A stretch of DNA of 5,643 bases from contig SVCR01000126.1 in NCBI GenBank assembly GCA_015058265.1, positions 1 to 5,643 on the forward strand, given 5' to 3'. The translations under genes and the position numbers were made by a program. Positions 1 through 5,643 of this stretch are shown here, piece after piece; the first letter of the stretch is position 1, and each line of letters begins with the position of its first letter. Origin of the DNA: Clostridiales bacterium. Lineage in GTDB: Bacteria > Bacillota_A > Clostridia > Peptostreptococcales > Anaerovoracaceae. Under the pieces are notes generated by a model, which had not been told where the DNA came from, searched no databases, and saw only the letters and a program-made list of their open reading frames with translations.

Positions 1-1212
1 GATATGTTCAACTGCGATAACGGTACATATGACGCATGGTACTGGGCACATCCGCCTGTCTACATGCCTGACAACTGCAACTTCGAGGATGTCGCTCATA
101 TCAAGAAGTTCACTGACAAGCCTGTTGTCTGTGCCGGAAAGATGGACATCAAATTCGCGGCAGCAGAGATCAAAAAAGGCACGATCGATGCTCTCGGTGT
201 AGCTCGTCAGAATCTCGTAGATCCGGAATGGGTAACTAAGATCCTCGAGGACAGAGACGAGGAGATCAAGCCTTGCATAAGATGCCACAATGCGTGCTTC
301 AACTTTGCAAAGTCTAAACACACAGCAAACACCCAGCCTCTGTTCGATTCGCTCCAGCTGGCAAGATGTGCTCTGACGCCGCAGACGATGCAGCATAACA
401 AGTATAAGATCGTACCAACTTCCAAGCCTAAGAAGGTCGCGATCGTCGGTGCCGGATTCGGCGGACTCGAAGCAGCTCTCGTACTCAAGAAGAGAGGTCA
501 CGAGCCTGTAGTATTCGAGAAGGAAAACAAGATGTTCGGTCTGTACAACACAGCCAGCGCGATGTCCTTCAAGGATGCCGACAAGCAGCTGATGAAGTGG
601 TACGAGAGAGAGCTGAAGAAGTGGGATATCGATATAAGACTCAATACTGAGATCAAAGACATAAACTCACTGCTCAAGGCTTATGATGATGTTATCGTAT
701 CCATAGGAACCTTCCCTAAGGCTCTTCAGATCCCGGGCTTCGAGAAGACCATATCCTTCACCGAGCTGCTCACAGGCAGGAGCAGGAAGAAATACGAGAA
801 GATAGTATTCCTCGGAGGCGGTCTCTCATCATGCGAAGCCGCATACGACGCAGTTCTTGCAGGCAAGAAGCCTGTAGTCGTAGAGTTTGCGGATGATCTG
901 ATCACAGCTCCGGGAACATGCCTTGCCAACTCTTCATTCCTGAGGGAGGCTCTGCCGTTCAAGAACGTTCCTGTCCATCTGCGCAGCACAGTGACTGAGG
1001 TAGGTGACGGATGGTGCACTATCAAGAACGTAGAGACCGGAGAATCATGGAGGGAAGAATGCGACTGTGTCGTTAACGGTCTCGGATTCGTTCCTAATGA
1101 CAGATTCTCTTCCGTCAAGAACAGACACCTCCACAGAGTCGGTACTTGTGTAAAGTGGGGCGCACTGAGAGAAGTGATCTGGGGCGCATGGGATGTAGCA
1201 ATGAAGATCTAG
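1..1212 (+). CDS. NADH:flavin oxidoreductase / 2-enoate reductase-like Fe-S flavoenzyme, 3' part
   Basis: This is the C-terminal 403 codons of a cytoplasmic flavoenzyme of the 2,4-dienoyl-CoA reductase/2-enoate reductase type, which reduces activated C=C bonds with NAD(P)H. The reading frame is open at the left edge, so the first ATG at 4 is probably internal; by family length about 240-270 residues are missing. Counting from the first codon, residues 1-90 are the end of the FMN TIM barrel, including a YWAHPP motif that resembles enoate reductases and bile-acid BaiCD/BaiH proteins rather than classical DCR. Cys92, 95, 99 and 123 are the likely 4Fe-4S ligands. GAGFGG (150-155) begins the FAD-binding Rossmann fold, and GGG (272-274) with Glu279 marks the inserted NAD(P)H domain. 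A GFVPN segment (about 362-366) and a VGTC segment (380-383) lie near the FAD site. Two oddities are the long third-to-fourth Cys gap and Thr382 where Asp is usual. The substrate cannot be told from sequence. The gene ends in TAG and is followed by a strong terminator. Confidence 0.88.
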   Translation, partial: DMFNCDNGTYDAWYWAHPPVYMPDNCNFEDVAHIKKFTDKPVVCAGKMDIKFAAAEIKKGTIDALGVARQNLVDPEWVTKILEDRDEEIKPCIRCHNACFNFAKSKHTANTQPLFDSLQLARCALTPQTMQHNKYKIVPTSKPKKVAIVGAGFGGLEAALVLKKRGHEPVVFEKENKMFGLYNTASAMSFKDADKQLMKWYERELKKWDIDIRLNTEIKDINSLLKAYDDVIVSIGTFPKALQIPGFEKTISFTELLTGRSRKKYEKIVFLGGGLSSCEAAYDAVLAGKKPVVVEFADDLITAPGTCLANSSFLREALPFKNVPVHLRSTVTEVGDGWCTIKNVETGESWREECDCVVNGLGFVPNDRFSSVKNRHLHRVGTCVKWGALREVIWGAWDVAMKI

Positions 1213-1274
1213 TCAGCTTACATGCCTTATAACTTATAAGAAGGACCCGTTTCCTCTTTCAAAAAAAGAAATGA

Positions 1275-1315
1275 CCGCTGCAGCAGTTGAGATTCCAACT
1301 GTTGCAGCGGTTTTT
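1275..1315. terminator. Strong intrinsic terminator, probably bidirectional
   Basis: A 15-bp stem (1275-1289 with 1296-1310, one G-U wobble) encloses a 6-nt loop and is followed by TTTTT at 1311-1315 on the + strand. This is a classic Rho-independent terminator 62 bases after the reductase stop codon. On the other side, an A-rich run at 1261-1270 gives the minus-strand transcript a U-rich tail after a short CAU spacer. The same hairpin can therefore also end the leftward operon, whose last stop codon is at 1403-1405. Termination rightward is well supported; leftward use is inferred. Confidence 0.88.
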
Positions 1316-1338
1316 ACCAACACGTTTTGTCCTATATT

Positions 1339-1375
1339 TCCGTTTTGCTGTTATCAAAGCTGTAAACGGATTTTT
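1339..1375 (+). terminator. Weak secondary hairpin with T-tract
   Basis: TCCGTTT (1339-1345) and AAACGGA (1364-1370) can form a 7-bp stem around an 18-nt loop, followed directly by TTTTT at 1371-1375. It could be a backup terminator for rightward transcription that escapes the stronger hairpin upstream. The stem is short, only 3 of 7 pairs are G-C, and the loop is long, so it may be chance. In the leftward direction no U-tract follows the stem. Confidence 0.3.
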
Positions 1376-1402
1376 AATTGCTGTTTCTGCTGTCCGATAA
1401 GC

Positions 1403-3127
1403 TTATTCGTTCCAGATAGACTTATATTGATTGTATTTGCCGAGGTCCGAGAATACATTCCACGGGATGAAGCCTCCGTCAAGCCCGGCGTCTTCGATCG
1501 CTTTGATCTGCGCCTTCAGTCTCTTGGCGTTGTAGTTCACGGAAGGCGCCCAATAAGGAGTATCATATCCGGTTATCCACGTCCGTGCTGCAGCCGGATC
1601 CTTGATCATATCCTGCTGTTCTGCGGCAAACTTAGCCCAGTTGTACATGGAATCATACGGTCTCTCCCAGGCTCTGTCAGCAGAGAAGTGATCTGTATAC
1701 GGCATCGCGCTGATAGCATCGGCAATGTTCGCGATGCCTGCCCAGTACTGCCCGTAAGCTGTCATATAGCTGTAAGCACTCTCGCCGAATACATCTATAG
1801 ACATATAAGCGCCTACCTCTCTCAGCTGATCCGCGGCGTAGAAGCAGAAATTCTGTATCGCCTGTCCCTTCTCCTCGTCGTACTTGTTGCGGAACTTAGC
1901 TTTGCCCGAGCTGGACATATCGTAAGAGCTCTCAGGGAATCTCACATAGTCGAACTGGATCTCGTTGAAGCCGAACTCACGGACCGCTTCCTGAGCCAGC
2001 TTGACATTATATTCCCATACATCTCTCGAATAACCGCTCGGCCAGCTGGTGCTCCCTTTGTATTTGATGCAGTCTTCCGGATGGTCGACAGCATATCTCT
2101 TATCATTGAAGACAACTATTCTGCCTATCAGGTAGACTCCTGTATCTTTATATGCCTGAACACCGGCCTTCATCTCATCCATCGTAGCATATGCTCTGTC
2201 ATATGAGTATGGGCTGATCTTCTTAGCGACAGGAGACTCGTATGTCAGAGGTCCGTCCTTGATATCTATAACAACAGCGTTGCAGTCAGTCTCTTTGATA
2301 AGCTTGACATATTCCTTAGGATGGACAGCTGCCTCGGTGTTGATATACATCGCTCTGGCATATCTGCAGAATTTATTGCCTTTGATCTTAGTCTTCTCGT
2401 AAGGGAAGAAATCCAGATTCGCTGCCTTGCCTCCGTAGAGTTCGAATCTGAAAGTATCTCCTTTGGCCTTGTCATATTCACCGTGCTTGTTGTAATGCTT
2501 CAGAGCAGCCTTCTCCGTGCCTGCCATGTATTTCCCGTACACAAAGCCTTCCCGGGTCTTCTTCCCCTTGGTATATTCGACTTTGTATTTGTTGATATAG
2601 CCATTGTCCAGGAGTTTGTCATGCCCTGTGACCTTGAGGCAGGTCCCCTTTGGTGCGAACGAAGCGATCTCCGGTCCCTCTGCATTCTTGTATATCGTCG
2701 CCGGAGTCCTTACATAAACTTCGGTCTCCTTGACACAGCCTTCGAGAGTATCAGAAAGATTGCCGGCTCTTACGTATAATTCTTCATCGCCCTCTGTCTC
2801 TGTACGTACATATGTGACTCCGTCCTTCTTGAAAGACCTGCGGTACTTCTTGAGCAGAGTTCCCCTTGTCAGCCTGCCTGCTTTCTTCAGGCCGTCAGCG
2901 CTCTCCTTCTCTCCCTCTTCCGTGTCCATCTTCCAGACAGGGACAGTGTTCGATCTGCCGGCAGCGTATGCGTCAGTATGCATCATGTTGTTCATGAACC
3001 AGCGGCCGCCGAATATGCCCCCGCCTATTAGGAGCGCAACAATCAGGGCAGCGATCGCTGCCCCTCGTTTTCTTCTATTCTTAATTTCCTGCTTCTCTTC
3101 TTCGATTCTGTTTCGTTCGGTTCTCAT
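1403..3127 (-). CDS. Membrane-anchored SH3-like / putative glycoside hydrolase (DUF4015-type) protein
   Basis: This 574-residue protein begins with a charged, coiled-coil-prone cytoplasmic segment (1-21), followed by one hydrophobic helix (about 22-41, rich in Ala, Ile and Gly). This predicts an N-in, C-out anchor with the rest outside the cell. Residues 84-126 and 136-203 look like bacterial SH3-type modules; the second contains VRTPATIY. From about 258 to the end there is a TIM-barrel-like region matching the putative glycosyl hydrolase family PF13200/DUF4015, with VIDIKD (286-291), RIVVFND (336-342), EIQFDYVRFP (389-398), SIDVFGE (443-449) and GGFIPWN (551-557). Glu389, Asp393 and Asp445 are candidate catalytic or sugar-binding acids. 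The substrate is unknown; a role on cell-wall or surface glycan is inferred from location and SH3 modules. The start ATG lies 3 nt after the stop of the upstream PLP-enzyme gene, with a modest GGAAAAG ribosome site at 3137-3143, so translation is probably coupled. Family assignment is from memory of motifs. Confidence 0.85.
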   Translation of the reverse strand: MRTERNRIEEEKQEIKNRRKRGAAIAALIVALLIGGGIFGGRWFMNNMMHTDAYAAGRSNTVPVWKMDTEEGEKESADGLKKAGRLTRGTLLKKYRRSFKKDGVTYVRTETEGDEELYVRAGNLSDTLEGCVKETEVYVRTPATIYKNAEGPEIASFAPKGTCLKVTGHDKLLDNGYINKYKVEYTKGKKTREGFVYGKYMAGTEKAALKHYNKHGEYDKAKGDTFRFELYGGKAANLDFFPYEKTKIKGNKFCRYARAMYINTEAAVHPKEYVKLIKETDCNAVVIDIKDGPLTYESPVAKKISPYSYDRAYATMDEMKAGVQAYKDTGVYLIGRIVVFNDKRYAVDHPEDCIKYKGSTSWPSGYSRDVWEYNVKLAQEAVREFGFNEIQFDYVRFPESSYDMSSSGKAKFRNKYDEEKGQAIQNFCFYAADQLREVGAYMSIDVFGESAYSYMTAYGQYWAGIANIADAISAMPYTDHFSADRAWERPYDSMYNWAKFAAEQQDMIKDPAAARTWITGYDTPYWAPSVNYNAKRLKAQIKAIEDAGLDGGFIPWNVFSDLGKYNQYKSIWNE

Positions 3128-3130
3128 GTT

Positions 3131-4357
3131 TTATTTCTTTTCCAGGACTTCACGCAGCTTGTCCATATCCGGGTCGAGGCGGATAGGCTCTCCGGCTGCC
3201 TTGATGCCGTTGGCTGTATCCTTGAGTCCGTTTCCGGATATTATGACAGCGACCGTAGCATCTGCAGGGATCACACCCTGCTCGCAGAGCTTCTTGAGTC
3301 CTGCCATTCCAGTCACGCCCGCAGGCTCTCCGAATACACCGCATTCTCTGCCTGTGATCCGCATCGCCTCGAGGATCTCATCGTCCGTGACTTCCACAGG
3401 GATGCCGTTTGACTCGACTATCGCCTTGATCGCTTTGTCCGGATTGCGCGGAACGCCTACTGCGATCGAGTCAGCAAGAGTATCCTCTTCCATTGGTTCC
3501 CAAGGTTCTCCTGTTCTCGCAGCTCTGTTGATCGGGCATGTATTGACAGCCTGAGCCGAGATCAGTCTAGGCAGCTTATCGATAAAGCCTGCTTCGTACA
3601 AGTCCTTGAAGCCTTTCCACACACCTGCTATCGTGCATCCGTCACCTGTCGACAGAGCGACGTAATCAGGAGCTTCCCAGCCGAGCTGTTCAGCGATCTC
3701 AAGGGATACTGTCTTCTTGCCCTCCATAAGGTACGGATTGATGGCCGCATTACGGTTGTACCATCCGTATTCATCTATAGCAGCAGCTGACAGCTCGAAT
3801 GTATCCTCATATGTTCCCTGAACAGAGATGACTGTCGCTCCGAAAATAAGCAGCTGTGCAACTTTGCCCACAGGAGCTCTTCCCGGTACGAATATATATG
3901 ATTTCATTCCCGCAGCGGCAGCATTGCCTGCCAGTGAGCTGGCCGCGTTTCCTGTTGATGAGCATGCTATCGTATCATAGCCCGCTTCCATAGCTTTAGC
4001 TACAGCCATCGAGCTTGCTCTGTCCTTGAGTGAGGCTGTCGGATTGAGACCGTCATCCTTGAGCCAGAGACGACCTATACCCAGCTTCTCTGCCATGCGA
4101 GGCTCTTCGTACAGAGGTGACCAGCCTACTCTGAGAGGCGGCTGCTGTGTGTCTTCTTCGACCGGAAGGAACGGGCGGTAACGCCACATGGTGTAATTAT
4201 CGCTGGATGAGATATCAGCCTTGTCAGTTATCGTTCTAATATAGTCATAATCATAGACTACGTCAAGGATCCCTCCGCACTCGCAAGTGGTTGCATCCGG
4301 CACTGCCTCATATTCTCTACCGCAGTGTATGCAGCGAAGGCATTTTACATTCTTCAT
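3131..4357 (-). CDS. thrC: Threonine synthase-like PLP-dependent enzyme with N-terminal zinc ribbon
   Basis: This 408-residue cytoplasmic enzyme belongs to the fold-type II PLP family. Threonine synthase converts O-phosphohomoserine to threonine and phosphate. The N-terminus carries a zinc-ribbon-like set, Cys9-x2-Cys12 and Cys25-x-Cys27, as seen in archaeal-type and many clostridial threonine synthases. Lys111 in NPTASLKDR is the predicted PLP Schiff-base lysine. STGN (134-137) is the cofactor/substrate Asn loop, STGDG (236-240) sits where the glycine-rich phosphate-binding loop is expected, and EPAGVTG (344-350) and SGNGLKD (374-380) are typical C-terminal elements. The length fits the short threonine synthase class. 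The start is well supported by a very strong ribosome site just upstream. It is the first gene of a leftward pair and has its own promoter candidate. No hom or thrB gene is adjacent, so a related role such as a cysteate synthase-like or other beta-replacement enzyme cannot be excluded. Confidence 0.87.
   Translation of the reverse strand: MKNVKCLRCIHCGREYEAVPDATTCECGGILDVVYDYDYIRTITDKADISSSDNYTMWRYRPFLPVEEDTQQPPLRVGWSPLYEEPRMAEKLGIGRLWLKDDGLNPTASLKDRASSMAVAKAMEAGYDTIACSSTGNAASSLAGNAAAAGMKSYIFVPGRAPVGKVAQLLIFGATVISVQGTYEDTFELSAAAIDEYGWYNRNAAINPYLMEGKKTVSLEIAEQLGWEAPDYVALSTGDGCTIAGVWKGFKDLYEAGFIDKLPRLISAQAVNTCPINRAARTGEPWEPMEEDTLADSIAVGVPRNPDKAIKAIVESNGIPVEVTDDEILEAMRITGRECGVFGEPAGVTGMAGLKKLCEQGVIPADATVAVIISGNGLKDTANGIKAAGEPIRLDPDMDKLREVLEKK
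3137..3143 (-). promoter_or_regulatory. Ribosome binding site of the membrane-anchored glycosidase-like gene
   Basis: On the minus strand GGAAAAG lies 9 nt upstream of the ATG at 3127 and within the last codons of the upstream gene. It is a weaker match to the anti-Shine-Dalgarno sequence than the sites of the two flanking unit starts, which suggests that expression relies on ribosomes finishing the upstream gene. Confidence 0.5.
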
Positions 4358-4362
4358 ATGTT

Positions 4363-4372
4363 CTCCTCCCCC
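4363..4372 (-). promoter_or_regulatory. Strong ribosome binding site of the threonine synthase-like gene
   Basis: Read on the minus strand the sequence is GGGGGAGGAG, five bases before the ATG at 4357. It is close to an ideal Shine-Dalgarno sequence and fixes this ATG as the start. Confidence 0.85.
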
Positions 4373-4404
4373 GTTACTAATATCCAGTTCGTACTTTAAC
4401 AGAG

Positions 4405-4433
4405 ATTATATAACAAATCTTTTCTGTTTTGCA
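4405..4433 (-). promoter_or_regulatory. Candidate sigma-A promoter for the leftward two-gene unit
   Basis: A perfect TATAAT on the minus strand (4410-4405) lies about 48 bases upstream of the threonine synthase-like start codon. At 17-bp spacing the -35 position reads TGCAAA (4433-4428), a poor match to TTGACA. Transcription would start near 4398, giving a leader of about 40 nt that leaves little room for a riboswitch or T-box. The -10 box is convincing; the weak -35 suggests help from an activator or modest basal strength. Confidence 0.55.
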
Positions 4434-4445
4434 GTAAACGTTGGT
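4434..4445. promoter_or_regulatory. LacI/CcpA-type operator-like element
   Basis: GTAAACGTTGGT contains the palindromic core AACGTT, with a left half (GTAAACG) matching the common LacI-family/cre half-site; the right half is degenerate. It abuts the -35 region of the leftward promoter and lies about 106 bases upstream of the alpha-galactosidase start. Its position between a sugar-hydrolase gene and a biosynthetic unit makes catabolite or sugar-responsive control plausible, but the match is only partial. Confidence 0.25.
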
Positions 4446-4481
4446 TGTATTGATATCTTTTAATATTAATACCCAAGAATT

Positions 4482-4509
4482 CTGACAGTATCATTCCCTC
4501 ATATATGTT
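4482..4509 (+). promoter_or_regulatory. Candidate promoter for the alpha-galactosidase gene
   Basis: CTGACA (4482-4487, five of six matches to TTGACA) is followed after 16 bp by TATGTT (4504-4509, four of six matches to TATAAT). Transcription would start near 4516, leaving a leader of about 35 nt. The surrounding A+T-rich sequence holds other possible -10 boxes, such as TATTAT at 4509-4514, so the exact site is uncertain. Confidence 0.4.
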
Positions 4510-4527
4510 ATTATTGTGACAGCATTT
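4483..4527 (+). repeat. Imperfect direct repeat in the alpha-galactosidase upstream region
   Basis: TGACAG occurs at 4483-4488 and again at 4517-4522, 34 bp apart, and each copy is followed within two to four bases by CATT. The spacing is about three helical turns, so a regulator binding two tandem sites on one DNA face (as AraC-type activators do) is possible. The first copy overlaps the candidate -35 box. Short repeats like this also occur by chance in A+T-rich spacers. Confidence 0.25.
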
Positions 4528-4540
4528 TAACTCCATTATC

Positions 4541-4546
4541 AGGAGG
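4541..4546 (+). promoter_or_regulatory. Ribosome binding site of the alpha-galactosidase gene
   Basis: A consensus AGGAGG ends four bases before the ATG at 4551. It decides the start codon of this gene, since no other in-frame ATG lies nearby. Confidence 0.85.
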
Positions 4547-4550
4547 ACTT

Positions 4551-5643
4551 ATGATACAGATAGATCTTAATACAATCACACGCAGTCGATCAGAATCTGA
4601 GATCGTGCTCGATTTTTCCTGCACTTCAGCTGACAGACTGTTCTTCAACGGCTACCAGTCCTGGACGGCTTCTCGCGAAGTCGTTCCGACCGACTATTTT
4701 GCCCCGATCAAATCATTCTTCAGAACCGCAGGACGTCCATGGGGAACGACCAGATACGGCGATGCTTTCTTCATCGACTATTCGGGCAAACCGGGATGTT
4801 TTCACGGCTTCACATACATGTACCGCCGCAGAGGAGATGTATATACCCTTTTCGGATCAACAGACGAAACCAACGGATATACGATCTTCTATTATGACGC
4901 AATAATGGGCGAGCTTCGCATCACCAAGGACGCCGGATTCACCGCAAAGTACGACAAAGATGTCCATGTGGTATGCTTCGAAGGAACCGAGGATGAGGTG
5001 TTCGATGCTTGGTTCCGGGCATCCGGCATCACCTGTCGTCCAGCAAGACCGCTTGCAGGATATTCCAGCTGGTATAACAGATTCGACAAGATCACCGATC
5101 AGACTATAACTGAAGACCTCGAGGGCTGCGCACGCGTCCTCGCTCCCGGAGATATATTCCAGATCGATGACGGATGGCAGATATCCGTCGGCGAATGGGA
5201 GGCTGATCCTGTCAAATTCCCTCGCGGGATGAAAGCATCAGTCGATGATATCCATGAGCGAGGCCTGCTGGCAGGTCTGTGGCTCGCGCCTTTCTCGGCT
5301 GCCGCCAAGTCATCACTGACTGCCGAGCATCCCGACTGGCTTCTGAGACATGGCGGCAAGCCATGGTACGCAGGCTGTAACTGGGGCGGCTTCTACTCAC
5401 TGGACATAGACAACCCGGCTGTACGCGAATATCTCAGGAATGTATTCGACAAGGTCTTCAACGAATGGGGATTTGATCTGGTCAAGCTGGATTTCCTCTA
5501 CTCCGCTGCTCCATGGCCTACATCCAGAGGCAGCTATCTCGGGGAAAGCCGCGGAGGCAGGATGTGCAGAGCGATGCAGTACCTGCGTGAATGGTGCGGT
5601 GACGGTCTTATCCTGGGGTGCGGTGTACCGCTTGGCCCGGCAT
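4551..5643 (+). CDS. GH36 alpha-galactosidase, 5' part (runs off right edge)
   Basis: An open frame of 364 codons starts at ATG 4551 after a consensus ribosome site and continues past the right edge. It encodes a glycoside hydrolase family 36 (clan GH-D) enzyme, which hydrolyses terminal alpha-galactosides such as melibiose and raffinose with retention. The N-terminal beta-rich domain (about 1-165) includes NGYQSW (33-38). The TIM barrel begins near YSSWYN (171-176), then IDDGWQ (205-210, galactose-binding Asp pair), LWLAPF (243-248, substrate Trp244) and VKLDFLY (311-317), where Asp314 is the predicted nucleophile. The visible end, GCGVPLGPA (356-364), sits shortly before the expected acid/base Asp, which is outside the window. 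The nucleophile position matches short GH36 enzymes of about 550 residues (Thermotoga maritima GalA type) rather than the roughly 730-residue class. There is no signal peptide, so it acts on imported oligosaccharides in the cytoplasm. Alpha-N-acetylgalactosaminidase activity, also found in GH36, is the main alternative. Confidence 0.87.
   Translation, partial: MIQIDLNTITRSRSESEIVLDFSCTSADRLFFNGYQSWTASREVVPTDYFAPIKSFFRTAGRPWGTTRYGDAFFIDYSGKPGCFHGFTYMYRRRGDVYTLFGSTDETNGYTIFYYDAIMGELRITKDAGFTAKYDKDVHVVCFEGTEDEVFDAWFRASGITCRPARPLAGYSSWYNRFDKITDQTITEDLEGCARVLAPGDIFQIDDGWQISVGEWEADPVKFPRGMKASVDDIHERGLLAGLWLAPFSAAAKSSLTAEHPDWLLRHGGKPWYAGCNWGGFYSLDIDNPAVREYLRNVFDKVFNEWGFDLVKLDFLYSAAPWPTSRGSYLGESRGGRMCRAMQYLREWCGDGLILGCGVPLGPA

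Noticed and set aside
726..1118. Minus-strand open frame inside the reductase gene
   Set aside because: The + strand frame carries the conserved Rossmann motifs over the same region; the antisense product has no recognisable feature.
1213..1402. Possible small gene or small RNA in the convergent spacer
   Set aside because: Only terminator-like hairpins are seen; there is no promoter-like pair or ribosome site with a credible short reading frame.
1271..2206. Long open frame on the + strand opposite the glycosidase-like gene
   Set aside because: It begins inside the terminator hairpin, has no ribosome binding site, gives a Cys/Ile/Arg-rich product with no known motif, and lies antisense to a gene with clear family motifs.
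2730..3554. Long Ser/Pro/Ala-rich open frame on the + strand across the junction of the two leftward genes
   Set aside because: Its composition is what antisense reading of a coding frame yields; it has no ribosome site or recognisable domain, and overlaps two well-supported genes.
4358..4404. Possible riboswitch or T-box leader before the threonine synthase-like gene
   Set aside because: The leader implied by the TATAAT box is only about 40 nt, with no stable stem-loop or T-box motif visible.
5099..5400. Minus-strand open frames opposite the alpha-galactosidase gene
   Set aside because: They lie entirely under GH36 catalytic motifs on the + strand and lack ribosome sites.
1..5643. Defence system, mobile element or CRISPR array
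   Set aside because: No transposase, integrase, nuclease or Cas motif, no regularly spaced repeats and no terminal inverted repeats were found; all four genes have recognisable metabolic or envelope-related families.

Overview
The window looks like a chromosomal stretch from an anaerobic Gram-positive bacterium, most likely a gut- or rumen-type member of the Clostridia (Bacillota). This placement is inferred from four things: a 2-enoate-reductase-type flavin/Fe-S oxidoreductase, strong AGGAGG-type ribosome binding sites, liberal AGA/AGG arginine codons at moderate GC, and a membrane-anchored protein with SH3-like and putative glycosidase regions of a kind common in that group. No marker gene allows a firmer placement.

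Layout: (1) 1-1212 (+) is the 3' part of an Old Yellow Enzyme/2,4-dienoyl-CoA reductase/2-enoate reductase-type enzyme, and its N-terminus lies outside the window. (2) 1213-1402 is a convergent intergenic region with a strong stem-loop that can probably terminate transcription from both sides, plus a weaker hairpin. (3) 4357-1403 (-) is a two-gene unit: a zinc-ribbon threonine synthase-like PLP enzyme, then, after only 3 nt, a membrane-anchored protein with SH3-like domains and a putative glycoside hydrolase TIM barrel (DUF4015 type). (4) 4358-4550 is a divergent intergenic region with a good TATAAT box for the leftward unit, a weaker candidate promoter for the rightward gene, and a LacI/CcpA-like AAACGTT element. 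(5) 4551-5643 (+) is the 5' part of a GH36 alpha-galactosidase that runs off the right edge, just before the expected position of its acid/base residue.

The genes do not form one obvious pathway. The reductase reduces an activated double bond and could take part in anaerobic redox metabolism. The PLP enzyme makes threonine or a related amino acid. The membrane-anchored protein probably acts at the cell envelope, and the GH36 enzyme releases galactose from intracellular alpha-galactosides. No mobile element, CRISPR array, tRNA/rRNA gene, or clear sign of a new multi-gene system was seen. The points most worth a second look are the unusual Fe-S cysteine spacing and missing dinucleotide-site Asp in the reductase, the tight coupling of an amino-acid biosynthesis gene to an envelope glycosidase-like gene, and possible operator structure in the divergent region.
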